Assembly: GCA_027532555.1 (NCBI GenBank)
Contig: JAPZTJ010000015.1
Coordinates: 1-52,284, forward strand
Length of the DNA stretch: 52,284 nucleotides
Direction: 5' to 3'
Source: Aquidulcibacter sp.
GTDB lineage: Bacteria > Pseudomonadota > Alphaproteobacteria > Caulobacterales > Aquidulcibacteraceae
Part shown: positions 43,367-51,202 of the stretch, in pieces
Numbering within the stretch: position 1 is the first letter of the stretch
Layout of the letters: each line of letters opens with the position of its first letter
Notes under the pieces: generated by a model
Told to the model about the DNA's origin: nothing
What the model saw: only the letters and a program-made list of their open reading frames with translations
Databases searched by the model: none
Made by a program: the position numbers and the translations under genes

Positions 43367-44018
43367 CCGCAGCACGGTTGAGGGCTTTGGCGAGAAACAC
43401 AAACAATAGCCCCATGATGAAAAAACCAAGCCCAAGGCCCAGCACATTGAGTCCAATTTGCGCGAGGCCGTACTTGTCGACATTGAGGAAGAAGTAAGGA
43501 TACCAATTCTCAAATCGGCCACGCAACAAAGCGGCACTGGTATAAAGAAGCGGCCAAGCCAGCCAGATAGCTGCGTGGCCAAACTTCACCTCATCCTTGT
43601 CGGCAAAGCTTAGCCACCAAACCAGCATCAAGGCAGGGACGACATAATGAACGCCCAAATCCCCAATCAAAGTAAGGCCTGAAAGATTGCGGCCACCACT
43701 CAACAGAAGGTGATAAATCAGGCCCATCGTGGTGATATAAAAGGTCAGGGCTGCCAAGGCATGGTTTGGGAAAACCTTGGGTCCCTTAGATGACGTTGCA
43801 ATCATCCCCATGCTGATCGCGATCAAGCTGTTGGTCAGGATGGTGAAATAGCCTGTCAGTCGCCATAGGCTGTCAGCCAAACCCATGCCATCGCGCATCG
43901 TCCACCCCACACTAATGGATGATTGCAGGATCAAGGCTGCGCAGGTGAACAGGCACAACAAGCCTGCAGTTTGCCGGGCAATGGGTGCGGACTTGGATGG
44001 GGCAATGTTGGCCGTCAT
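43353..44018 (-). CDS. Pr6Pr family membrane protein
   Basis: The 221-residue protein has six hydrophobic segments, beginning GLLCLFTCAALILQSSISVG and ending LGLGFFIMGLLFVFLAKAL. It has RLTGYFTILTNSLIAIS, HYVVPALMLVWWLSF, RGRFENWYPYFFLNVDKYG and the FAR-17a/AIG1-like pattern of the Pr6Pr family. The function is unknown. It is convergent with the carboxylesterase. The 192 bp to the HNH gene hold no other gene. Confidence 0.85.
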   Translation of the reverse strand: MTANIAPSKSAPIARQTAGLLCLFTCAALILQSSISVGWTMRDGMGLADSLWRLTGYFTILTNSLIAISMGMIATSSKGPKVFPNHALAALTFYITTMGLIYHLLLSGGRNLSGLTLIGDLGVHYVVPALMLVWWLSFADKDEVKFGHAAIWLAWPLLYTSAALLRGRFENWYPYFFLNVDKYGLAQIGLNVLGLGLGFFIMGLLFVFLAKALNRAAAKPR

Positions 44019-44210
44019 TGTCCGTCACTGGCAGAGCTACTGCATCGACACAAATCGATATCGCATCTGTCATGTTTTCTTTGCAGTGAATCGGGTAGTG
44101 CTGTTGTCCAGAGCAGGAGGAAGCCGTTTTCAACAGGCCATACCACGCATGTCTCGTAGTCGGCGGTGCCGGACCCATGAAGTTTGCTTCCCTGCAACAA
44201 GGAGGCGACC

Positions 44211-44810
44211 ATGGTTATTGAGCAGTTTGAGCTGGTCTCTGCCCCTCAGCCGTTTAAAACCCAGTCGAAGTTAGCAGGGTTTCCTGCTTTGGTCTTGAAT
44301 GCAGATTATCGGCCGTTGTCCTATTATCCGTTGTCCGTTTGGTCTTGGCAGGACGCAGTAAAGGCCGTCTATATGGACCGGGTTGAAGTGGTGGCGGAAT
44401 ATGATCATGCCGTCCACAGCCCCAGTTTTGAAATGCGGTTGCCAAGCGTTATTTCGCTCAAAGAATATGTGCAGCAAGATCGCGCACCAGCCTTTACGCG
44501 CTTCAACCTGTTTCTACGCGACGGGTTTAAATGCGCCTATTGCCACGCGACCGATGATCTCACGTTTGACCATGTAATACCCCGTTCCAAGGGCGGAAAA
44601 ACGACGTGGGAAAACATCGTCACCGCCTGTTCACCCTGCAACTTGCGAAAGGGTGGGCGCAGTTTGCGTGAAGCCGGTATGACACCTCGTAAGCCGCCGC
44701 GTAGGCCAACGATGCATGAGTTGCAGGCTATGGGCCGTAAGTTCCCGCCGCATCATTTGCACGAGAGTTGGGTCGATTGGCTCTATTGGGATGTGGTGCT
44801 GGAGGCTTGA
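44211..44810 (+). CDS. HNH endonuclease
   Basis: The 199-residue protein begins MVIEQFELVSAPQ after the strong ribosome site AAGGAGG. Its central HNH motif is CAYCHATDDLTFDHVIPRSK followed by GGKTTWENIVTACSPCNLRK. The paired cysteines (CxxC twice) bind structural zinc, and the His-Asn-His metal site is intact. This type of chromosomal HNH protein is common in alphaproteobacteria and not necessarily part of a mobile element. The N-terminal part (LNADYRPLSYYPLSVWSWQD) is also typical of this family. Confidence 0.92.
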   Translation: MVIEQFELVSAPQPFKTQSKLAGFPALVLNADYRPLSYYPLSVWSWQDAVKAVYMDRVEVVAEYDHAVHSPSFEMRLPSVISLKEYVQQDRAPAFTRFNLFLRDGFKCAYCHATDDLTFDHVIPRSKGGKTTWENIVTACSPCNLRKGGRSLREAGMTPRKPPRRPTMHELQAMGRKFPPHHLHESWVDWLYWDVVLEA

Positions 44811-44937
44811 TTAAGCCTGCCTAACATCATTGTAATCTTGCGTGCGCCCAATTTCGGGCGTTCCCTCTTTCGATCAAGCAATTAAGCTCCTATGTCGAAT
44901 GAAAGGCCGCCCATGAGTTGGCCCAAGGAATCACGTG

Positions 44938-45981
44938 ATGAAGCGCCCGTTTGGACCAACCAGTGCACTTGCCCGCGAAACTTTGCGGCGTGGGATCGGG
45001 CGGGTGCGCGAAGCGGGCCCATTACTGCGCAAAGGCCGCCTTGCAGGGCTTGGCTTACTTGGCCTTTTGATTGGTTTTATACAAAGTGTTATCGAACTGG
45101 CGATGCGCGAGGCCTATGAAGCTCTCGATCGACGCCATGAGGCGCAGATTAAAAAGGGTAGTGACACGATGGGACGGCGACGCGAATGGCGGGAAGCGGA
45201 TGACGATGAGGACCGCAAGGTCTATAGACGCAAAATGGAAGATGCCCGTCGCCGCTTTGAACTTGAGATTCGCGCTGCACGGGATGTCCAGCGCGAACAG
45301 CGCCGTGCCCAAGGTCGTATCAAGACGACTTGGACCTTGGCTGCAATTGGAGCCGGGATTTTCTTAGCCGCAGTTATTGGTGACGCGCTCAACCCCCTTG
45401 CTGGCATCGGCTTTGGCATCATGGTGGGTGGCGCGATCTCATGGGTGGGCTCATTATTCCTCCATCGCATCGGCAAGCCTGCGGCTGGAACAGCTGCAAC
45501 GCCTGTGCCTGTCCGTCCTGAAATTGAAGCGCCAACGGTAAGCGAAAACGCCATGCCGCAAGGCCGCACTGAATTGGTGCAGCAAGTCTTGGCCGATGCG
45601 GCAGCAGCCTTGCGCTCCCTCGATGGAACAATGCCACGTCTACGCCATCCAGACTCAGTGGCTTCGGTGGCGCGCATTGTTGCGGTCGGCAATCGTTTGA
45701 TGATGATGGTTGCGGCAAATCCAGAGAAGCTCGCCATCGCCCAGCGCGTCTTCACTTATTATTGCCCCGAGACAGTCAAGGTCGCCGAAGCGCTGGCCAA
45801 GCTTGAAACCGATCCGGCCCCAGATATGGAGCGGATTGGCGGCACCCAGACGATTTTGAAGAAACTGGAAGTGCTGTTTGAGCGGACGGAGCTGGAGCTT
45901 AAGGCGGACGAGGGCAAGGAACTAGATATTGATCTGAAGCTGTTGGATCAATCGATTGAGTCCGACCTTCGCTATCAATAG
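44938..45981 (+). CDS. XpaC-like (5-bromo-4-chloroindolyl phosphate hydrolysis) family protein
   Basis: The 347-residue protein has an N-terminal helical region, a charged middle (MGRRREWREADDDEDRKVYR) and two membrane helices near residues 130-170 (WTLAAIGAGIFLAAVIGDAL and ISWVGSLFLH). A C-terminal XpaC-like helical part follows (RVFTYYCPETVKVAEALAKL through TQTILKKLEVLFERTELELK). XpaC often pairs with TelA, a toxic-anion resistance protein, but no telA is present here. The start is ATG 44938, or GTG 44935. Confidence 0.75.
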   Translation: MKRPFGPTSALARETLRRGIGRVREAGPLLRKGRLAGLGLLGLLIGFIQSVIELAMREAYEALDRRHEAQIKKGSDTMGRRREWREADDDEDRKVYRRKMEDARRRFELEIRAARDVQREQRRAQGRIKTTWTLAAIGAGIFLAAVIGDALNPLAGIGFGIMVGGAISWVGSLFLHRIGKPAAGTAATPVPVRPEIEAPTVSENAMPQGRTELVQQVLADAAAALRSLDGTMPRLRHPDSVASVARIVAVGNRLMMMVAANPEKLAIAQRVFTYYCPETVKVAEALAKLETDPAPDMERIGGTQTILKKLEVLFERTELELKADEGKELDIDLKLLDQSIESDLRYQ

Positions 45982-45988
45982 GGCTACC

Positions 45989-46567
45989 TCAGACCTTCTG
46001 GCAGACTGCAATTGCAACCCGGCATCCGGCCTTAATCACGGCTTCTAAGACTGGATGACCAAAAGCCTCTTTGGCGCCTTCAGCGATAGCCTGATCCTTG
46101 TGCGCGATTTCTTCATCGCGAAACTTGCTGATCATGGCTGACAGCTCAGGCTCATGATCGCCCAATTCCTCAATCTGCTCGCGGTAGTGGTCTTCGATCA
46201 CTTCTTCGACGGCGGCCGTGCAGGCATGCGCGGCCTTCTCACCCATGAGAGCCGTCACAACGCCAAGGCCAAAGCCTGCTGCCCCCCAGATGGGCCCCAA
46301 AAGGGTTGGGCGAACTTTGCGCTCTAGCAATAACTTGTCGAACGCGGCCTTATGGATCGCCTCGTCCGCCTCTTGCTCGGCAAGCTGGGCGGCAATCTTG
46401 CGTGCACCGGGCAGGCGCGAGAACACAGCCCGCTGGCCTTCATAAATCCGTGTTGCACCAAACTCACCCGCATGGTCGACGCGCAGCATTTCTGCGACTC
46501 GGTCTTGTGCGAAACGACGGCCAGGTGCGGCGGGTCGGCTGGAGCGGGCAGTGGTGGCGTCAGACAT
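45989..46567 (-). CDS. coq7: Demethoxyubiquinone hydroxylase (COQ7 family)
   Basis: The 192-residue diiron enzyme hydroxylates demethoxyubiquinone in ubiquinone synthesis. The four ligand motifs are visible: RVDHAGEFGATRIYEGQ, LAEQEADEAIHKAAFDK, AVEEVIEDHYREQI and FRDEEIAHKDQAI. The ATG at 46567 lies inside the end of dsbB (8-bp overlap), so the two are coupled. Its length fits bacterial COQ7 (about 180-220). Confidence 0.95.
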   Translation of the reverse strand: MSDATTARSSRPAAPGRRFAQDRVAEMLRVDHAGEFGATRIYEGQRAVFSRLPGARKIAAQLAEQEADEAIHKAAFDKLLLERKVRPTLLGPIWGAAGFGLGVVTALMGEKAAHACTAAVEEVIEDHYREQIEELGDHEPELSAMISKFRDEEIAHKDQAIAEGAKEAFGHPVLEAVIKAGCRVAIAVCQKV

Positions 46568-47096
46568 CAGACTTCTCCGACAAACCGCGAGGATAAAAGA
46601 CACTCAAGCCCGAGTAGATAGCTAGCTTGAGCGAGATCAACATATTCCACCCTGCCATCGACAGGCCAAGGAAGATCCAAGGCGCCTCATCACACCCAAC
46701 GACATGTAAGGGCTGGTTGAGGGCGCCAATGAGGTCAGTTGGCACCGCCCCGCTGCTGGCTGCAGTGCAGGAAGGCAGGCCCGGCCACCACTTGTACTCA
46801 ACCCCCATGTGAAAGCCTGCCACAATCGCGCCGCCCACAAAGGCGAAGGTCAACAGAAGGTTCAGAGCACGATTGGTCACTTCGGCCCCTTCCATGCGGC
46901 GGGCGAGAAGGGCGAGGGTGGCGATGGCTGCTGCAATCCAATAGGCTTCGCGCTGATGCAAACACAACGCGCAGGGTGCCAAACCGCCAAAGCGCTCAAA
47001 CCCATGCGCGATGGCCAACATGGACAAGCTGGAAGCTAACGCAATCCAAGGCCATTGAGCCAAAATGAAGCTGAAGAGGGGGCGCAGTCGCATCAT
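46560..47096 (-). CDS. dsbB: Disulfide bond formation protein B
   Basis: The 178-residue membrane protein has four helices. The quinone-linked pair is in APCALCLHQREAYW, and the periplasmic pair is in LPSCTAASSGAV and VVGCDEAPWIF. It reoxidises DsbA with ubiquinone as acceptor, which fits its place beside coq7. I start at ATG 47096 (MMRLRPLF); the frame to 47141 lacks support. Confidence 0.93.
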   Translation of the reverse strand: MMRLRPLFSFILAQWPWIALASSLSMLAIAHGFERFGGLAPCALCLHQREAYWIAAAIATLALLARRMEGAEVTNRALNLLLTFAFVGGAIVAGFHMGVEYKWWPGLPSCTAASSGAVPTDLIGALNQPLHVVGCDEAPWIFLGLSMAGWNMLISLKLAIYSGLSVFYPRGLSEKSDV

Positions 47097-47157
47097 GACA
47101 ATATAGGCCGTTCCTCGCGCTTCGAACAGTTCAGCCAGCATCGCATATACATGCGGC

Positions 47158-47826
47158 TTAGTGTCCGATCATATTGCCCAGCCAGGGCAGGTGCTCTTGT
47201 ACCAAAGTTGCTGCAAAGCCCGCTCCGGCAAAAAGGCCCCAAACCATCACGACCAAAAAAATCGACCAAGCAAGACCCAATAAGCTGCCAGCCAAGGTGA
47301 ATAGCCCATCTGTTTGTAGAAGGCCCACGGCAATCAAGGTGATGGCGAGTGATGGGATCGTATTGGTGATCGGCAACATAATGGTGACGGACGCGACCGC
47401 ACAAATCGCACCTACCAGACGCTCCACCAAACCGCTCGCCAAGAAGGTAAGGCGCGGCTTTGAAAACACGGTAGTCCAGCGCAGGCGTTTATCGGCAAAG
47501 TCAGCAATCGACTCAATCCAAGCCGACTTAACCCGCGCTTCCAGCGCGCGCTTGGGCAACCAAACCTCTTGGGAACCCAGAGCCATTTGCAGGGCCAATA
47601 AGAAGATCGGGATCGCAATCACTTGTGCACCCGGCAGGCCCGGCACCAAACACGGAATAGCAAACAACAAGATCAACAGGCCAAAGGCGCGTTCGTCCAA
47701 CTGATCGACAATATCGCCAATCAAAGCTCCATCAGGTCCTGCAACCTTTTTGAGGCTTACAATGGCGTCGATAAAACTGGCGGGTTGCTCTTGCGTGTCA
47801 GACGCGGGGGGCGGGGCAGAGGTCAT
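47158..47826 (-). CDS. exoD: ExoD family membrane protein
   Basis: The 222-residue protein resembles ExoD: FGLLILLFAIPCLVPGLPGA near the middle, the WLPKRALEARVKSAW segment, and hydrophobic helices (AICAVASVTIMLPITNTIPS and the C-terminal pair). ExoD was linked to exopolysaccharide production and alkali sensitivity in rhizobia. The start is ATG 47826, since the frame upstream to 47940 is not coding-like. It precedes dsbB on the same strand with a 61-bp gap. Confidence 0.85.
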   Translation of the reverse strand: MTSAPPPASDTQEQPASFIDAIVSLKKVAGPDGALIGDIVDQLDERAFGLLILLFAIPCLVPGLPGAQVIAIPIFLLALQMALGSQEVWLPKRALEARVKSAWIESIADFADKRLRWTTVFSKPRLTFLASGLVERLVGAICAVASVTIMLPITNTIPSLAITLIAVGLLQTDGLFTLAGSLLGLAWSIFLVVMVWGLFAGAGFAATLVQEHLPWLGNMIGH

Positions 47827-47882
47827 CGGCTGTCTATACGCCCAGCCCCTGAGATTGCCAAACAGGATTGGGCACTGACCGC

Positions 47883-49586
47883 TTACGCTCTGAGTTTCGC
47901 ATTCGTCACCTGCAGGAAGTTGCAGAAAATCCGATTGCATTCACAGGCAAGCCCGTTTAGGTACTGCCCTCCCAACCGTGCCCCGGTGGTGGAATTGGTA
48001 GACGCGCTGGACTCAAAATCCAGTTCCGAGAGGAGTGTCGGTTCGAGTCCGACCCGGGGCACCATTTCGGACTCTTCTGAGTCCGAGTTATCTAACCCAT
48101 TGAAAAGACTAAACGGAATCGATGTTTTTGCGGTTCGAAAGCCCGTGTTTCGGTGATATGATAGGCGCGAAGCAAATACAAGTTTAAGCACCGCGCGCTT
48201 GTCTTCTAACTTGTTGGATTCCCACAATTTTATTGGATTTTCGAGAAAATCAAAAGCGGTTCGATACGAATCCTCAAAGCTGACCAAAGGACGTCCACAT
48301 TGCGAGATTTTTTCGCGCAATACTGACTTCTCAACCTCCATATCATGCACGCGCTTTTCATAGGCGACGACCAACGTTTCAGAAGATGCACCCATAATGC
48401 GGGTCACGAGTGCCGTGATGTCGCTTTCAATTTTTTTGATATCAGTGGCTAAAGCAGTGCGCATGGAATCGCCGAGTGCTGCTCGCGCGTGCCAAAGGTC
48501 ACGGAACATCTCTACGGCAAGTGCATGAAGCTCTGGTGAAGGCTGCAATTTAGACAGCATCTCTGAAAACTGCGCCTCTAAATCATCACGGCGCACCGAC
48601 TTGCCCTTTGATGGGCAACCACGTGATTGACACAGATAATAAGGGTAATGTTGCTTGCGACCTTTTGACCAACATGCGGTAAGCGTGTTGCCACAATCGG
48701 CGCAGTCGATAAAACCGCGCAGCGCAAAATCTGTTGTGGTGTTTGTATGCGTTGGCACTTTTGGTTTGGCTGTCAGGCGCTCTTGCACCGCCTGATAGGT
48801 TTCAAGTGAAATGATGGGTTCATGATGACCCTTTTTCATGCGAATGCCGTAAGTCGATGCGTCAATATATCCAGCGTAATGCGGGCGGGTAAGTAGTTCA
48901 TAGACACGCTCGCACGTCACACGCTTGCGCATTGCCTCAGGCCACATGGGGTTTGCAGCAAGAAAAAGAACAACCTCAGTCTGATTCTGAAACCGACCTG
49001 ACGCAAAGCCTTCATAGACTTCTTTAACGACCGACGCCTCAGGCTCTTGACGCACCAGCATGTTGCCGTGCCCTGAGACTTTCTCAAACCGATAACCGAC
49101 AGGTGCGCGGAAGGCGTAATAGCCGTTCAGCATACGCCCATGCGTGCGGTTGCGGGTTTGCTCCTTGTTCTTTTCGCGTTGGTGTTGCGAAACGCTAGCG
49201 AGGACATTCTCCATTAAGCCAGAATCTGAATCATCGCCAAAGTCGATGGACGGTGATTTCAAAATACCGCCAGCATTTTTCAATTGGCGACGCAACGCAT
49301 AATGAGCTTCAAGTCCGCGCGCGAGGCGGGAGATATCGTCAATGATAACAATGTGCTGGTGCGGACGCTTGGACTTTACAAAATCCAACATCGCTTTCAT
49401 GCCCTTGCGCGATACCGTGCTTCCCGATGCTTCGTCGCGAAAGACAGCGACAACTTCATAGCCGCGTCTTTGTGCAAATTCTTCACAGCGCGCGCGTTGG
49501 CTTTCTAAACCGTCGCCTTCGGTTGATTGTTTCAAGCTAGATACGCGGCAATAAATTACTGCTTTCATGGTCTCCATTTTTTCCAT
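47883..49586 (-). CDS. Large serine recombinase with C-terminus reading antisense through tRNA-Leu
   Basis: The 567-residue product starts with a resolvase domain (AVIYCRVSSLKQS, catalytic Ser16; LVRQEPEASVVKEVYEGFAS in the recombinase domain), a zinc ribbon (DCADCGNTLTACW and YYLCQSRGC) and a helical region. From about residue 508 it continues as the antisense of tRNA-Leu (PRVGLEPTLLSELDFESSAS) and then unrelated sequence. Such VGLEPT tails are familiar in tRNA-integrated elements. The true protein is therefore set by recombination, and the native end is unclear. The ATG at 49586 has AGAGGA upstream. It likely mediates integration at tRNA-Leu. Confidence 0.88.
   Translation of the reverse strand: MEKMETMKAVIYCRVSSLKQSTEGDGLESQRARCEEFAQRRGYEVVAVFRDEASGSTVSRKGMKAMLDFVKSKRPHQHIVIIDDISRLARGLEAHYALRRQLKNAGGILKSPSIDFGDDSDSGLMENVLASVSQHQREKNKEQTRNRTHGRMLNGYYAFRAPVGYRFEKVSGHGNMLVRQEPEASVVKEVYEGFASGRFQNQTEVVLFLAANPMWPEAMRKRVTCERVYELLTRPHYAGYIDASTYGIRMKKGHHEPIISLETYQAVQERLTAKPKVPTHTNTTTDFALRGFIDCADCGNTLTACWSKGRKQHYPYYLCQSRGCPSKGKSVRRDDLEAQFSEMLSKLQPSPELHALAVEMFRDLWHARAALGDSMRTALATDIKKIESDITALVTRIMGASSETLVVAYEKRVHDMEVEKSVLREKISQCGRPLVSFEDSYRTAFDFLENPIKLWESNKLEDKRAVLKLVFASRLSYHRNTGFRTAKTSIPFSLFNGLDNSDSEESEMVPRVGLEPTLLSELDFESSASTNSTTGARLGGQYLNGLACECNRIFCNFLQVTNAKLRA
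47980..48064 (+). tRNA. tRNA-Leu (anticodon CAA), probable integration site
   Basis: GCCCCGG pairs with CCGGGGC, with discriminator A and encoded CCA. The anticodon stem CTGGA/TCCAG encloses CTCAAAA, giving anticodon CAA (codon UUG). A long variable arm is present and the T-loop is TTCGAGT. The gene lies entirely inside the antisense frame of the serine recombinase, which marks its 3' side as the probable attachment site. Confidence 0.96.
48067..48086. terminator. Short hairpin just after tRNA-Leu
   Basis: TCGGACTC-TTCT-GAGTCCGA is an 8-bp stem three bases past the tRNA CCA end. It lacks a T-run, so it could be a tRNA 3' processing or termination structure, or one half of the recombinase attachment site. 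Confidence 0.35.
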
Positions 49587-49926
49587 GGCACCATCCTCTT
49601 CTCTTTTGGTTTGGGGTTGAAGCGCCCTCCCGCCGATCATCAAGGCCGAGGTCAACTCGTGCAGTGCTTGCACTGCTCAATACGTCGATGGGAAGGTTAG
49701 CACATAGAGCCGCGTCTTTGCCAGCGTTTTTGAACAAGTCTTTTAGACGCTTTTGCTCTAAAATCTGAACTAGATCAGTGCCCCACGCACGATCAACAAA
49801 GCTTTGCATCAGTGATCCAACAACACGAATAACGTCATCTTTGCGGTCATCTGGCACTGCGACACTTGCAAGCAAGTCGCGGTAACGCACCATCTTCTCT
49901 GGCCCTAAATCAATCACCTTGTCCAC
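49537..49926 (-). CDS. Small conserved protein upstream of the recombinase
   Basis: The 129-residue product starts MDKVIDLGPEKMVRYRDLLA and continues with VAVPDDRKDDVIRVVGSLMQ and SFVDRAWGTDLVQ. I recall this segment from small proteins encoded just before serine recombinases in alphaproteobacterial elements, though I cannot give a family name. It is helical and charged, without enzyme motifs. The last part overlaps the start of the recombinase (50 bp, different frame), so they are coupled. It may help control excision direction, but this is inferred from position and size. Confidence 0.6.
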   Translation of the reverse strand: MDKVIDLGPEKMVRYRDLLASVAVPDDRKDDVIRVVGSLMQSFVDRAWGTDLVQILEQKRLKDLFKNAGKDAALCANLPIDVLSSASTARVDLGLDDRREGASTPNQKRRGWCHGKNGDHESSNLLPRI

Positions 49927-49929
49927 CCT

Positions 49930-49968
49930 TATCGAATACCCGGCTCACTGGCTCTGAGGCATTCGATA
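49930..49968. promoter_or_regulatory. Spaced inverted repeat upstream of the recombinase genes
   Basis: TATCGAAT (49930-49937) and ATTCGATA (49961-49968) form a perfect 8-bp dyad with 23 bp between. The centre-to-centre distance is 31 bp, about three helical turns. It lies a few bases before the start of the 129-residue gene and could be an operator or a recombinase or accessory-protein site. Confidence 0.4.
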
Positions 49969-50183
49969 CGTCTCGCAGTTTTCTAACTTGGCATTGGGGG
50001 GAACGATCAGGGACATTCAGAATCCTTCACCCAGACTTTTGTAATGGAACAATCTTCGACATCACAAACTCAACGCCTGTAATTTAGGATAACATAGGAC
50101 AAACAAAGTTTTCCACGGAAACATGTGATGCAGCGCAAATTCTAGATCGAATTTAAAGCGGATTTTATTGATATTTTGGACGA

Positions 50184-50507
50184 TTATCTTTCCAAACTAT
50201 CACGCCCGCGTTGTTTGGCTGGTTGGCGATTGGGCGTATCTTTTGACATCGCTTTTGCCACGTCGCGCACCTTGTTAAGACGCGCACCATGTTCGCGTTT
50301 GATTTGATATTGCGCAGATCGCATGAGCCAGCCGCGCCGATCTTCAATCATGCCATGAGGTTTTAGGGTTGGTGCAGGACGGTCAGACCGCACAAGTTTT
50401 TCAAAACGTTTTGCAACTTGTTGCGTTCGGTTTGCCTCGTGACGGGCACCGAGACGCCCAATCGCTTTGTCTGCCCGCGTATTGATTGTGGATTCACGCG
50501 TAGTCAT
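50184..50507 (-). CDS. Small basic protein of the mobile element
   Basis: The 107-residue product is strongly basic (MTTRESTINTRADKAIGRLG, then RRGWLMRSAQYQIKREHG and the C-terminus PAKQRGRDSLER). It could bind nucleic acid, but no family is recognised. Its ATG overlaps the TGA of the upstream small frame (ATGA at 50504-50507), indicating translational coupling. It is downstream of the oriT-like repeat, so a mobilisation accessory role is possible but unproven. Confidence 0.45.
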   Translation of the reverse strand: MTTRESTINTRADKAIGRLGARHEANRTQQVAKRFEKLVRSDRPAPTLKPHGMIEDRRGWLMRSAQYQIKREHGARLNKVRDVAKAMSKDTPNRQPAKQRGRDSLER

Positions 50508-50686
50508 TTTTGAAGCAGAATCAAAAGTTGGTCGTGTTGTTGTTCCGTCTCTGTCATGTGAGCCGCCATGTGGCGAATGAAGCCAATGTCACTCATGTCA
50601 TGGCGAATGGTGGGGGGATAAGATCGGGTTCGATCCAATCCGCGAATCCCAGCATCAATGTCAAAAAAAAATGGGCAGACTGTCAT
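50504..50686 (-). CDS. Short protein coupled to the basic mobile-element protein
   Basis: A frame of 60 residues from ATG 50686 (MTVCPFFFDIDAGIRGLDRT, then MSDIGFIRHMAAHMTETEQQ) has no clear ribosome site. An internal ATG at 50596 would give a 30-residue peptide. It ends with ATGA overlapping the next gene. The frame is open further upstream to 50866 but crosses the oriT-like repeat. I recognise no family, and the start is uncertain. Confidence 0.3.
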   Translation of the reverse strand: MTVCPFFFDIDAGIRGLDRTRSYPPTIRHDMSDIGFIRHMAAHMTETEQQHDQLLILLQK

Positions 50687-50698
50687 CTTACGCTGACT

Positions 50699-50796
50699 GC
50701 AAGATGTGCGCGTAACTACAAAACTCCGTTTTGCGTTTCGCACATCTTGGCAAGGGAGATCGTTTTGCTTGCGAACAACACGCTGTGTTGCTTCGC
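50699..50796. repeat. oriT-like nested inverted repeats
   Basis: CAAGATGTGCG (50700-50710) and CGCACATCTTG (50739-50749) are perfect 11-bp arms. Inside lies a second dyad CAAAAC-TCC-GTTTTG (50719-50733). Next to it, GCGAACAACAC (50771-50781) and GTGTTGCTTCGC (50785-50796) form a further long stem with one bulge. Nested and adjacent dyads of this kind are typical of transfer origins or of plasmid control regions. No relaxase is in the window, so this is a structural call only. Confidence 0.4.
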
Positions 50797-50956
50797 GCGG
50801 CACTCTCCCGTTGCATCCCTCTGGCCGCTGCCTCACTCCATAAACCCGACCACTTTTGCCCGACAAACAGCGCGTCGGCGACGACTTTGTTTGGGGTCAA
50901 ATCGTGGTGGATTATTCGTGAGGCAGTTCAACGTTTGGCCGTTGCATCACCAGTCA

Positions 50957-51116
50957 GGGGAGCCTCCGAGCTACCCCCAACACCCTCATGGTCAGGGAGA
51001 TTTCACTCTCCCCCGAGTCCCATCGACCACGTGCCAATGGCACTAAGGGGCGTTCCTGCCCCTATGGATACCCTGACCATTTCATGGAGACCAAGGGGGC
51101 ACTCGCGCCCCTTTGG
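50957..51116. repeat. Row of four GC hairpins plus a long inverted repeat
   Basis: Four stem-loops follow one another: GGGGAGC/GCTACCCC (50957-50977, one bulge), GGGAGA/TCTCCC (50995-51012), AGGGGC/GCCCCT (51046-51063) and CCAAGGGG/CCCCTTTGG (51091-51116, one bulge). ATGGTCAGGG (50988-50997) and CCCTGACCAT (51071-51080) form an outer 10-bp dyad around the middle two. TGGAGACC occurs at 51085 and 51113. The interval 50800-51200 has no convincing gene. Function is unknown. Confidence 0.5.
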
Positions 51117-51202
51117 AGACCCACGACTGAGGTGGTCCTCGGATTTCGAATAGGGAGTTAAGCTGGTATAATCTTAAAAAAATGGTGAGACCTGATTTGA
51201 AT

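Noticed and set aside
44892-45119. A 75-codon frame before the XpaC-like gene
   Set aside because: It overlaps the XpaC-like frame and has no supported composition; the longer frame at 44938 is better.
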